Shown: positions 21,430 to 32,543 of the stretch, piece after piece | How positions within the stretch are numbered: the first letter of the stretch is position 1 | How the letters are laid out: the number at the start of each line of letters is the position of its first letter | NCBI GenBank assembly: GCA_025331435.1 | Contig: JAIWNI010000023.1 | Coordinates: 124,001-188,000, forward strand | Length of the DNA: 64,000 nt | Direction of reading: 5' to 3' | DNA from: Choanephora cucurbitarum | Lineage: Eukaryota; Mucoromycota; Mucoromycetes; Mucorales; Choanephoraceae | Notes under the pieces: model-generated | Told to the model about the DNA's origin: nothing | Databases searched by the model: none | Seen by the model: only the letters and a program-made list of their open reading frames with translations | Program-made: the position numbers and the translations under genes

Positions 21430-23588
21430 CTAAAGTTGTGTATTTGATGTACGGAAATTGACTTCATACTTATCTTTTGTTCTTTGTATGATTTCTAATG
21501 TGCGTTTTTGAGCGTCAAGGATTTGTAACATTTCTTCTTCTGTTGCATATTCTGCTAGTTTTAAGAGATCAGGGCTAAAATGCTTAATTGTTTGATTAAT
21601 ATCAATGCAATACTTAGCCATGTCTAATTTTCGGTTTGCAGGTGATCTAATCTGATTTTGGGAAGGCTCAGAGACATTCAATGTCTCGGCAGATGTTGTT
21701 GTTGTTGTTGTTGTTGTATTAGAAGAGACAAAGACAGAATAGTTAGTATGCATTTTTAGCAAATACATATGCTTACATGGCTGTCTTCTTCTGTCATAGT
21801 CAAAGCATGTACAAGATGCAATGACCTTGTCTCCAGTAACTTCAACTGAGTAACCAGTTGAAGCACCTTCAACGAAGGAGCAAACTTGGTACACTTCAGC
21901 ACCATCAGCACCATCAACTGGACCACCAATCATCTCACTCCTTCTTTCATCATCTACTTCTTCTGCTGCCAGTTCACGGATTCTTTGCTGTTTGAAGAAA
22001 GGTGACATAGCACCGTTTCCTTGAACAACTCGTTCAAATTCTTGGCTGAGATAGTACTCGACATCATTGACTAGCACAAAAGTTAACTTATCGAGTCTCT
22101 TGTTTCTGACTCTTCCCAAGAAGACAGTCTTAAGCTGGTTGTGCCAAGATTCGATGAAATTGTTGGTCAACATGTGCGAGTATTGGCGTTCTTTGTATGA
22201 CCGACTCCAAACCTGAAACTTGTCTTCAGTACACCAGTTGCTGACAAAGTAGTTCATGAAAGCCTCTTGGTCGGCGTACTCTTCTTGAAAGGATACAACC
22301 TTTTGATGGAATGCATCCAAATCTTCTTCGTAGACAATGTCTTGTAGGACACGCATCATCTCACCACGAAAAGCTCGATTTTCAGCAGGAGAAAAACCAG
22401 GAACAGAAACAGAAGAAAGATGCTTATTCCATGCTTGAGTGACATGAAAGACACAAAACTGGATCTTGGTCACAGCACGATCAAAGGTGTTGCTGATTGC
22501 AGCTACTTCAGTTTGACAGCAATCAATGGTAAACTGTTTAGGGTTGACCAGAAGCTGAGCATTGCGTAGATGCTGGAGCCATTCAACAATTGGACCAACA
22601 CTATGATCGTTTGTGATCATGTAAGCAACAGGCCATCCTCTACCGATGGTGTCGTCGCGAATGATCAACGTGTAGAGCACGTCTGCGATGTTGCTTGAAA
22701 TGCCATGAGTTGAATCAAGGCAAAAGGAGGTTGCGCTCTTCATTCGGTTTTGCTGATCAGGCGAGCAAAAACCAAAGGCAAATCTTGATTCATCTTGGGT
22801 ATATCCCAAGCTACCAGAGAAGCAGTTGTATCCTTCGGCAGGAAGCTTCTCCTTGATCCAGATCTTGAAGGATACCATATGATCCTTGTGGAAATGGTAA
22901 AGCTCCTTGTCAACCTTGAGCAAAAGTGGGATTAAAGTCAAAGATATGATGCTATGGTTATTTAATGAATTACCTTGTTCATCAAGTTCCAAATGTCATG
23001 GTAGTTGACCTTACGTTGAGATGCATGGCCGAAAGAGTCAGCAGCTTTAAGCATGTCAATTCTGATTTGACGAGGACTCTTTGAGGAGTGCTTGAGCTGC
23101 TGCAAAATCTCATGCAAGCTTTGCTTGGCGAGAGGAAGGGTGCGGATATCATCCAAGATGTCGCCAGGAACGTGGTTGGTGTGGTCCTTCTCGAGAACAA
23201 GTTCATAATACTCGGGATGAGCATAGTACTTTCTGATGCGAAGAGTACAAGCACAGTTGACCTTCTTGGACTTCTTCTGGACAGGACGTTGACTGGCTGT
23301 CGACTTGTAACTGCCAGCACGGTGACAGCAGTACTGCTGGGAAAAAGCAAGGGTGATTCCTCTTGCACGGGCTTCTTCAGGAGAAAGATCACCGGCTTGC
23401 TTGTTGGAGTTGATGATTCTCCAGCTGTAGGAACAGGCTTCGTTGATTGCAACAAAGCATTCCTTCCATTGAGTTGCTTCTACACGAATAACTTGGTTAG
23501 TTTGCAACTTCATGACGCCTCTGATTGAGGATTCTTGCAAAACATCTGTAATGTTAGTCAAAGAGTAAACGGTGTTGTTAGTAGACAT
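21430..23588 (-). CDS. MULE transposase with SWIM zinc finger
   Basis: Two exons (23588-22974 and 22914-21430) joined across a 59-nt intron give 699 residues with no lesion. Seen in order: an N-terminal Cys/His cluster (YCCHRAGSYKS ... NCACTLRI ... HTNH, about residues 85-150), like the FAR1/WRKY-GCM1-type DNA-binding finger of MULEs; and the DDE catalytic core with candidate acids in FCLDSTHG (Asp about 272), FTIDCCQTE (Asp about 336) and NNFIESWHNQ (Glu about 460), plus the C-x2-H motif FCVFH between the second and third. A SWIM finger C-x-C-x(n)-C-x-H (ASCTCFDYDRRRQPCKHMYL) follows near residue 590. The tail after a Thr run is helical. Family role: cuts the element's ends and pastes it elsewhere, in the nucleus. 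The ATG at 23588 is preferred over one 23 codons upstream because it opens a hydrophilic N-terminus close to the finger. Confidence 0.92.
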
Positions 23589-23703
23589 TTTGAGTAGTGT
23601 ATCTATAGCAGAGTAACTGTAAAGAGAGAATATAACGTGAAAATATACTATGCTCAAAGTTTAGTAAATAAAAAAAATTGGACCAGGAAAAGTTGTCACG
23701 CTA

Positions 23704-23745
23704 TCGGCTAATAATTTACCATCTACCAACAAATATAAAAAATCT
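23704..23745 (-). repeat. Right terminal inverted repeat of the MULE
   Basis: Exact reverse complement of the left repeat. It lies about 115 bp upstream of the transposase ATG, so the transposase promoter must sit in or next to it. Confidence 0.9.
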
Positions 23746-24479
23746 TAGATGTGAGCGTCGGAGAACCTTTTTTAAACTTTAGTTAACTATGAAACCACTT
23801 TTTTTTTTATAAACAACCACAAAACTGGTTCCATCGTCTTTTGATTTGTTGAGATTCGTTCACAGCTCAGTCCAATTTTTTGCTTTCAAATGAGTTTTGT
23901 TTGTTGCGCGTATTCGCAGATCTCTTATTTTTTGAACTCCAAAGCAAAATTCACTTATGTAACTTTGTTCTTTTGCTTAAGTTTGAAGTCCCTATTTGTT
24001 GAAGGAAAAAAATTAGCCGAACTCTTTTTAGTCATACTTGTATATGCATTACAAGTTTTAGATGAAGTTCCGACTAAAAGAAGTAAAATGATGATAGCCG
24101 GTGAAAGTCTACAATAGTCTGTAAATATTCTCACCTATAGGGATGTTAGGAGACGTAAAGGAGTAACCTCAATAGAATACCAATACTTTCATGGCAAAAC
24201 TGATTTGTCTACTCAATTTGTATCTGGTTTAGCGATAATATCAAACTACAGAGTGCGCTCATAACTAAAAGAGAAACAAGAGCATTATGCTCAACAATGA
24301 CTTTCTGAGCTTCCAAAATTGCCGATCGTCCCAGAAAGGAATCAGTTAAGGAGAGTACAAATGTGATTCATTCATTTCCGTATAAAACATAGTTCCCAAA
24401 TCAACTTACTCTTAAACATGACAATGACCAAGCTACCTACAAAACTGCTAGCAATAGGTTTAACATGATACAACTTTAC
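23746..24479. other. Intergenic stretch between MULE and LINE
   Basis: AT-rich, no supported exon. The frame at 23890-24117 is hydrophobic AT noise. Confidence 0.4.
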
Positions 24480-26640
24480 CTGATTAGTCCCTATCAGACC
24501 GACTCCATACCTAATCGTTTAATTTCTGATAGCAACTGGTTGAACCACACTTAAAGCTTCTAAGCCTGCACATCCTCCCAGGTGGCGGTTTTTTTTTTAT
24601 ATCAAGAGAAGGCTTACGACAGGGTTGATCCTGACTATTCCCAACACACGCTTGAGCATTTTGGGTCCTCTCCCCATCTCGTTCAGGGCCTCTACTTGCC
24701 TTACTACGACACACAAATCCGCATTACCATCAATGGCTGATTGAACGCTTTGGCAGAATAAGCCAGAAGCTTCTGCCAAGACGATTCTCTTCCCTCATTG
24801 CTTTTTAATCTAGCTCATGAACCTCTTGTACAGCTTATTCCTGTGAGTCCAGCCTTTCAGGGTGTTAGTGTACCCAGCTCATATCCCGTTAAACAGCTGT
24901 TCTGCTCATCTCTGATTTTGTCATCGCGCTTATGAGAAGTTCTGCCAATTCGATTACTGCTCTATGTAGATAATTACAAGATACTTGCTTTCGTCTCTAT
25001 ATGAATGACCCCTATTTCTGAATGTCCTATCCATTTGCTTCGTGCCTCCGATATACACACTGATATCTCGAAAACGCCTGTTTTCTCTTTGAATGAAATC
25101 TCCTCATTTGTTCGGCTCAACATTTGCTTTCCAAAAGGAATTGAATGTCGCTACATTCCCTTCTGCCGTCAAATTACTTAATTACCCTCTTTATTTTCGT
25201 GTACTCCAACAAACTCATTTTTTATTGAACTTTTACACCAACGTTTATGGTTTTATTCATCATATCCAGATGCAGGAGCTTTCAGTTCGGGGCTTCTTTG
25301 CTCTGATTAGCTTTTTTGAATTAGGTAGATTGTGCTTCTGGAGCAAGGCTTGATCGCTTCTATAGTATCAGCTGTTTTAGACCTTGCCGTACCTTTCTGG
25401 GCCAAGCTTAGTCAACACGCTGCCCACTGTCCTCGCTCTCAGGGCAGTCTAAATATAAATAGCATTGGCAATCAAGCACTGACACTTCAACATGTCTTTG
25501 TTAAGCGAATGGCACATGAGCCAGAAAGTATTGACTTTTGACGCTCTGACTGCTTCATTTCCTCCAAATCAACTTTGGTTACGTTTCTTTTTACTTGTTC
25601 TCTTCGCTCCAGATATGCTTCGACCTCTCTTCAAAGCTTGTCCGCTGTTCCTACAACTCCTGAAGCTGCACATCATTGGAGTTGAACAGTTTATAGGCAC
25701 TTGGTTGGGCTTTGAATTTTCCTCTGTCTTTAATGATGACTCATTTTTCATTATCGGATCTTCCCTTTCCATCAGTATAAAGTTATTGTCTAGTGTCTAA
25801 TTTGCTTTGCTATGATCATCCCAAAGAGTCTTTTTTCGCTCATCCTGCCTTTCTCTTTTGCATCTTTTTGATGATGCCTTCTTATACAATGCTATGAGTT
25901 CTACTGCAAGTGAGCTCCACACTGTGGTGCAGCATCGTTGTTGCCTGTTCTGACCCATACCTGAGATTTCTGTAGCCTCGCTGCACCTAGCTAGTGTAGA
26001 TATCTACCCTCCATGTTTGTCTTATTGGACAGTTGATTTAGACTGTGGAGGAGGTGGAGGAGAGGAGCTTTCGCTTGGACAACTTCAACAATGGTGGATT
26101 GGAAAAAAAAAGCGTATAAATACACTTCGATGCTTTCTACAGTACCAGGCCCGTAACTTTTATCTGCTATGAACTCAAAGATTTTTTCGGGCCTTTCTCT
26201 TTCCCAACAGTATTCATATCCTGGTGCCGCCTGTTGCACGACTGTATTGCAAGCGCTGTCAAGCTCAACAGCTGGAAAGTATCTTGGATATACGTATCTC
26301 TCTTTTCTCATTGTGGCACCTCTCCATAGATAACTTTTCACCTTTTGTGGACTATTCGTTCAAATGGCAGGTCAGAACAGAAGTTCTGCATTCTACTAGT
26401 CTATAACAAATTTTCCCAACACCCCTCTGTCTGTACGGCACCTAAAGATTTCAAAAACGAGGCTAAGGAACTTGCTCCTATCCTGCTCTCTTCATATTGA
26501 GATATGAAATCTGTGCTCTCTAGATATGTCATGACTCCCGTGCTTATAGCAGAGATTTCTGGAGCCCTCAGGCATCAGTCCAGGTTTTTCTGGCTAGCCA
26601 TAGTTTTACACTAGGCTAACTGAGTTTTATTTTGCGCTCA
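24480..26640 (+). mobile_element. Heavily decayed LINE (non-LTR retrotransposon) remnant
   Basis: Plus-strand readings in shifting frames recover the order of a LINE ORF2. First comes a finger piece resembling PNRLISDSNWLNHT. YQEKAYDRVDPDYSQHTLEH (motif A) and DTQIRITINGWLNAL follow, then LLFNLAHEPLVQLI. A stretch around 25090-25350 resembles the thumb region. Near 26200-26400 there is a zinc-knuckle-like tail with LHDCIASAVKLNSWK and DNFSPFVDYSFKWQV. The G-D-P part of motif B and the Y-A-D-D motif are not intact. Dozens of stops and frameshifts make it a pseudo-element much older than the MULE beside it. It opposes the strand of the fragment at 5.5-6.3 kb. Confidence 0.8.
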
Positions 26641-26899
26641 TTCTTAGTAAGTCTACACTTTCTACTATGATTACAGAGCAGCAAGAAAACAAACATTGGC
26701 ACCAATGGATACAATATTATCTCTATAAAGAGAAAAATAAGCGATAGGAAGGGTTGCTCTGTGAACTCAATCACTTTCTTGGGACTCCTATCCCTAATTC
26801 TTTTCTTGTTCCGCTTTGAGTGCGAAAGTGAAGGGGGGAGGATCAACTTTTTTATGCGCAGATGAATTCTTTTTTTTTTCTTATTTACATAAATACACC

Positions 26900-27813
26900 A
26901 TGTTAAGGTCACTTCGTCCTTTGACTCGCTCCTTCTATCAGCAAGTCCCTCTTGTCTCTCGCTATTCAACAAAGCCTAGTTTTTCTACAGTCAACAAAGC
27001 TGAAGTTCAGAAGTTCAGTGACAAGGCAGCTGAATGGTGGGATCCTTCAGGCGAGTTCGGCATGTTACAATTATTGAACCCTCCTCGTGTATCTTATGTG
27101 CGCGATCAACTAGCTGAAAAGACAGGAAATGAAACAGCAACACCTTTTAAAGGCCTTTCTATGCTAGACATTGGTTGTGGAGGAGGTCTTCTGTCTGAAG
27201 TAAGCTTTTCAAAAAAAAAAGTATCTATGCACAACACTAATTGTATATATAGGCATTAGTTCGTTTAGGTGGTAATGTTGTAGGGGCCGATGCTTCTTAT
27301 GACAATATACAGATGGCCAAACTTCATTCACGTAAAGATCCTCGATTATGGCAAGGGCCCGGTAAGATTGATTATCGAAACACAACAGCAGAGGCACTTT
27401 TGAGTCAAGGCGAGCAGTTTGATGTAGTATTAGCAATGGAGATTATTGAACATGTCAATCAGCCTCTTGAGTTCTTGCGTACCTGTGCCAACTTGACAAA
27501 GCCTAGTGGCGATATGTTCTTATCAACTATGTCGAGAACACCCTTGGCTTATGCATTGACTGTCTTTTTGGCCGAGAAAGTATTAGGCATGGTACATGAT
27601 GGTACTCATGATTGGAGTAAGTACATCAAGAGTCGTGAAATGCGAGAGGCTATCGAATCATTTGGTGAAGAGTGGAAGGTGAAAGATATTCGAGGTATTT
27701 CTTGGGATCCCATCAGTAGACAATGGAAGTTATCTGAACGTAATGGCATGATTGGTCTTGGTGGTTACGAAGCACTTGAAGTGAATTATATCATGAGAGC
27801 TTCAAAAGATTAA
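26900..27813 (+). CDS. COQ3: Ubiquinone biosynthesis O-methyltransferase, mitochondrial
   Basis: Two exons (26900-27199, 27253-27813) join in phase 0 to 286 residues. Seen: an Arg/Ser-rich amphipathic start (MLRSLRPLTRSFYQQ) typical of a mitochondrial presequence; the COQ3/UbiG signature KFSDKAAEWWDPSGEFGMLQ; the SAM-binding motif I LDIGCGGGLLSE at the exon junction; motif II VVGADAS; and VVLAMEIIEHV. Role: Coq3 adds methyl groups from S-adenosylmethionine to two ring hydroxyls of the coenzyme Q precursor, on the matrix face of the inner membrane. The length matches the family. An upstream in-frame ATG at 26816 would add a poly-Phe stretch and is rejected in favour of 26900. The gene runs tail to tail with the CaMK gene, with only 77 bp between stop codons. 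Confidence 0.92.
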
Positions 27814-27890
27814 AAAAGAAAAGTAATGAATAAGTTTTATTGTATAGAATAATAGTAATAATAATAAAGAGAGTGATAGAGTTGATTTTC

Positions 27891-29577
27891 TTATTTTACT
27901 TCGGCTACAGCTGGAACTGTAGTACCAGAAGAAGAAGTGGGAGGATGATTAGCTTCTTCCGTTATCTTGAGACTGGCTACAAGTTCTGATGATTTATCCA
28001 TGATAATAGATGATGTCTTTAATCGGTTCATGGCTCTGATAGCACTAACAGCGCTCTTGAGTGTACGACGAGGATTGAAGTTTGTTCGGACTGTATCAAG
28101 AATATCAATGTCGGTAGCACTGTTGGTTGTCATCCATTTGTGTTGCATTGCTTCTGTGGCTGTCAATCGTTTCTTGTCGTCCAAAGTTAAAAGGGCGCGA
28201 ATGAAATCCTTGGCTAAGAAAGAGAGAAAGGAAATATACAAAAAGGTCAATGAACAGTGCGCTTGTTGTGTTACACAAGTTAGTTACCTTCGATAGAGAT
28301 ATTTCTCCAATATCTCTCGTGAAATTCAAAACGAGCATGTGTGATTTCATCCATAAGTTCAACTTGATCCTCTGCTTGGAATGGTTGATAACCACACAAT
28401 CTATTATATGTTGTTCGTTAGTGTTTTCATACAGATTAAGATAGATAGATATGATTTACAATGTATAGGTAATGACACTATGGAAATAGGATGTTAGTTG
28501 CAATTTAAGACTTGGACTAAATCTTCCTTACCCAACTGCCCACATATCAATAGCAGGACCATAGCCCTTCTGTAATATAACCTCAGGGGCTACACAAATG
28601 TAATTTGTGATTAGAAAAAAACAGATACTCCTGAATTCCTCTTGTAATTGTACTGTATCCTTACCCACATAACCAGGTGAACCACAGACAGTTTCTAAAG
28701 CACTTGTTTCAGAGCTTGACTTGGCAATACTAAAAAAAACATTTTTTTTAGTTTGCATTCCTGCACCAGCCACAGCTCAACAAAGAAGTGAGTGTTACCC
28801 AAAATCACAAATCACTAAGTCCGAGTCAGATTCAGGTGTTTTGAACAGTAAATTTTCGGGTTTCATATCTAACAAAATTAGAGAATATTAGGTTCTTCTA
28901 TGCCAGTGTCGATCAAAAAAAAAAGGTACTACCTCTGTGAACTATATTGTTTTTATGTAAATATTCCACACCCTTGAGGACCGAATGTATAATGGCAACT
29001 GCATCTTTTTCAGTGAATTTGCCTCTCTCAAACAAACGTTCAAACAATTCACCACCTGTGGCACTAATGACAACAAAGACAAACTGAACGTTAGGCTGAG
29101 AATAGAAAGTGAGATAGAGCGCGTGCTTACAGTTCAAAAACAAGATAAAATTTGTCCCTATAGAAATTATGTCAATATGCTCACTAATAACACTAATGAT
29201 CATTATTTGCTATACCTAGATTCGAAAGTGTCATAGAAACCAATGACATTAGGGTGATTGAGGTTTTTCAAAACATCCACTTCATCTTTCACCATATCAA
29301 GGTGGTTCTTAACGTTACGCTTAGGTATCACCTTGATAGCTACTTCCTTATTGTCGCTCAATCTCACAGCCTTTCTGACAGACCCAAATGAACCACTTCC
29401 TATTGACATAAGAAAAAAAGTTTTTTTTTTTTAAATATTTTTTTTTACCCCTTTTTAACAAACTTTGTTTTTTTTACCTAATACTTCACCAAAGGTATAC
29501 TCTTTTTTCTTTTCATAAGAATCAGGCTGGCTTACACCACCATGTACAATTGTGTCAAGTGCTTTAAAGAGGCCCAT
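27891..29577 (-). CDS. Calcium/calmodulin-dependent protein kinase (CaMK I-like)
   Basis: Ten exons close in frame to 362 residues: 29577-29478, 29399-29216, 29157-29131, 29063-28933, 28868-28799, 28729-28665, 28589-28532, 28477-28460, 28400-28288 and 28213-27891. Exons of 27 and 18 nt are present. Seen: glycine loop GSGSFGSV; VAIKVIPK (catalytic Lys); catalytic loop HRDMKPEN (Met in place of the usual Leu); CDFG; activation segment ending GSPGYVAPE; and DMWAVGVITYTLLCGYQPF. After the kinase domain comes a basic helix, NPRRTLKSAVSAIRAMNRLK. This is the autoinhibitory and calmodulin-binding region of fungal CaMKs such as CmkA/Cmk1. It is a Ser/Thr kinase activated by calcium-calmodulin, in cytosol and nucleus. 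Candidate CCAAT boxes lie in the 274-bp head-to-head region shared with the Vps37 gene. Confidence 0.9.
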
Positions 29578-29851
29578 GCGTTGAATTGAAATAAATAACA
29601 AATAGAAAAAGAGAGAAGAACAAAAGAAGCAAAAGAAAGAGCTTAAAATACAAAAAAAAAAGATATAATCAATTTAATTTTAGGGTTGTGAAACCAAAGA
29701 AATTGAGGCTCGTTTCCAATGAGGATTGCTGACTTTAGCCAATAAGCGCTCAGGTAGGTCAGTAGAGTTTATTTCTCAGTGGCTATGTGTATGTGTGTGC
29801 GTCTTTTTTGCGTCTGTATTTTCCTTTTTATTTTAACTAAGCATAAATTTC
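29578..29851. promoter_or_regulatory. Shared divergent promoter between CaMK and Vps37A-like genes
   Basis: The 274 bp between the two start codons must serve both genes. It holds two CCAAT pentamers 23 bp apart (29716-29720 and 29739-29743), candidate binding sites for the CCAAT-binding (HAP/NF-Y) complex, and a purine-rich tract next to the kinase start. Functional use is inferred. Confidence 0.4.
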
Positions 29852-31102
29852 ATGGCCCAAGATTTGTAAGTTGTCCATAAGATACTTCTTGAGTTAAAGA
29901 ATAAAATAGAGAACTAAGTCTCGTGATCAGAAAGAGACAACATATCAACACTTTATTGACACAAGTTCCCTCAACTATCACAGTGGTGGATGGTCAAATA
30001 TACGAGATTCCATTAAACCAACAAGACAACACCTCTTTGTTAGTCAATCTACCTGCACAGTTTCCAGAAGAACCACCTGTTATCACAGTTTCACCTACAG
30101 GTATGCGACATCCTTGGATAGAGGGCGATGTTGTTATGCATGACGCTTTGCCTACTTGGAATCAACAATCCAATTTGGGTTATTTGTTAAAGGATATACG
30201 CGATGAATTCATTCAGCGACCACCTGCAAGAAAGGGATTGAATGACAGCTCGCCTCAACAGACCGCTAAGTCCGAAGAAGGGTAACGAAATGATACACTT
30301 AAGAAAGAGAGGTTCTTGTATGCTCAACAAGGAACGGTGATATTTTGATAGATATGGATCTCGTCCACCACCACCTATTCCTTCTTCCAACCTAAATACA
30401 GCACCTGCAGTCAATCTTGAATACAACACAATCTCCAAACTGAGGTAAGAAGAAAGTGCACTCCAGGAAAGGAAAAAGAAATCTGAATTAACTAGATGCA
30501 TACAAAAAGTTTAGAAGATGTTGAAGAACTGCTTCAGAATGAAACTGCCTTTGATATCTTCTTCAACTCATTAGATGCTGTTAAGAACCTAAAGAGTTTC
30601 CAAGAAGACTTAAGGAATGCTAATGAACAACTCGCACGTAAGAATAATGTAGTCCATAATCAACATGATTAGAGACTGATCAAAAAATTGATTTCTAGAT
30701 AAGCACTTGAGCCGAGAAGATCAAGTCACCAAAGCTAGATCCGAAGTAGAAACATTGTTCAACCAGTTTCATTTAGCCAAGCTTGAATTTGATCAAAAAG
30801 AGAAATTACAGCAAGAAGCTTATAATGTAAGCATATACTTGAAGTAACAAGAACAGAAACAAGTGCTGTATTGACTAACTTATTTCTTATATTAGCGATT
30901 CTCTTGTGCTACTGTGCTGACAAGGCTGAAGGCAAGCGTATATGAATCAGATGAACTATCTGAGTCTGTTGCACAGAGCTTTTTGGATGGCAATCTGGAT
31001 AACGATAGTTTTGTTAAGCAGTTCAATGAGTTTCGTAAAGTGTATCATTTGAGAGCAAGCAAGCTTGAAAGAGCACAAAAAGATAAGCTGTTTGTTTCAT
31101 AA
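29852..31102 (+). CDS. VPS37: Vps37A-like ESCRT-I subunit (UEV-like plus Mod(r) domain)
   Basis: Six exons (29852-29865, 29919-30281, 30352-30444, 30510-30637, 30699-30826, 30896-31102) close in frame to 310 residues. The first exon has only 14 coding bases (MAQDF). Seen: residues about 5-100 read like a UEV domain without catalytic Cys, with DGQIYEIPL, LLVNLPAQFPEEPPVITVSP and TGMRHPWIEG. A Pro-rich linker (SRPPPPIPS) follows, then a coiled-coil Mod(r) region (ISKLSLEDVEELLQNETAFD through the C-terminus). This layout matches metazoan VPS37A rather than the short yeast Vps37. ESCRT-I sorts ubiquitinated membrane proteins into multivesicular bodies, and Vps37 binds Vps23 and Vps28 through the coiled coil. 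The acceptor before exon 4 was placed at 30510 because the earlier AG at 30495 leads to a stop. Confidence 0.85.
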
Positions 31103-32543
31103 AATAAGAATAAAGGGTAACCTACTCTAGAGAAATTGCTCTTTGTAGAGTCTTGAAGAAAAGATAAAGAAGAAAACCTACAAAGCGTATGATTTTCAAA
31201 ATAGAAAATAATATTTATTTGAATCAAACGTTAGGGTGGAGACAAATTGATCAAATAGATAAGCAAATTTGACTATTCAATAGTTTGTGAAGGTGCAAAC
31301 AACAATTGACTGAAAGCCCCTTTCATCGGTACTCATATTTAGTTGTGGAAACTAAAGAAAGAAAGGAGGCTAGACTTTCTCTATACTGAAGAAAAAGATA
31401 ATAAGCACAAATAAAAGACGAAAAAAAGTATTTCAAATTAGACAAGTTCAGTTTGAACCACATTTAATGTTATTCTTTTTTTCAATTAGAAGTCTTGAAA
31501 CATAATATGCACAGTATAAAGTTTGCCACTTATCAACAATGCAAGCATAACTGCAAGTTAAACACATATAGATAAAAACAATTAATATGTAATATTTTCA
31601 GAAAGTTGTCTCTTTTCGGGTGTAAACACATGTTGCATGCAAACTTATATAGCCTATGCTAACAGGGCAAAATACGCACGAAGAGGTGTTGTAGTAGCTC
31701 AAATTTAAACAAAGTAACTCCAATTAAATAATCTATTACTGGTTTAAGATGTTTGCTTCTTTACTTTTTCGAGCTATCTGGAAATTATAACACGGGCACG
31801 GACACTGTGCTGCAGCCTCTGAAGAAGAAACAGATACAAAGGTATTATACTATGTCAAGCCAGTTTTTCTCACTCGTTCCGTAAGAGAAGAGCTAGCATG
31901 AATTGCCATTCAAAATGAAGTTCCTCATCTTACTAGCCCCTTTCTAAGAAACAGACAAGAAGTCATGTGTAATGCAAATATGCCAAATTTAATTTTTTTT
32001 TTACTCCTCTAGATATGTCAAAATGTTCAGTACATAGATGTGCTCTTTTACTGTTTTGACTCAATTCCTCAAATAATAAGCAGAAGCAAAAGTCACAGAT
32101 TAAATGTAGTTCTTATTATCAAACTTTATTTTAACGGTACACAAGATTTATGCAACTACATCATTGTAAAAAAAAAAATAAAGGGGGATAAAGTTTAATG
32201 TGTCATCCATATAACAAGTAAAAAAGAAATTCCTACAATGAAGTGCAAAGGGCTCAACATAACTTGAACAGGATTCTTCATTTCATAGGGACAAAATCCG
32301 TTCATGCGTTTTGCTTTATAGAGTTGCCGAGCATTTTGCATCAGACTGTCGATTATTTTATCTTTGACCAAATTACCCCATAAAGTAGGCTATTGCTAAG
32401 CTTTCTTTTTTGGTGAAGTTTAGGCTTCTATTATTTACAGATAAATGTCTTTTAGCTTAGTCTCAATTTCTTTCTCTTTCTCTTTCTTTTGTACACTTTC
32501 AAGTAACTTATTTTCTTTTTGATTTTTTTCTATTCAAGCATCA
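31103..32543. other. Intergenic region
   Basis: No supported exon. It holds the 3' flank of the Vps37 gene and, near 32460-32540, a strongly pyrimidine-rich leader for the next gene. Confidence 0.5.

Larger units (their letters stand above)
21121..23745 (-). mobile_element. Complete MULE (Mutator-like) DNA transposon, 2625 bp
   Basis: The first 42 bases (21121-21162, starting AGATTTTTTATATTTGTTGG) and the reverse complement of the last 42 (23704-23745) are identical with no mismatch. Between them lies one intact, intron-containing transposase gene on the minus strand. I see no clear 8-11 bp target duplication just outside the ends (left GCAAAAGAC, right TAGATGTGA), so the duplication is lost, or the true ends differ slightly, or the flanks have rearranged. 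Identical repeats plus an unbroken gene point to recent movement. Confidence 0.85.

Noticed and set aside
22982..23528. Plus and minus frames of about 150 codons over the transposase N-terminus
   Set aside because: Shadows of the transposase exon, whose own frame carries all the motifs.
26816..26899. Upstream in-frame start for COQ3
   Set aside because: Adds a poly-Phe stretch encoded by a T run and hides the mitochondrial presequence that begins at 26900.
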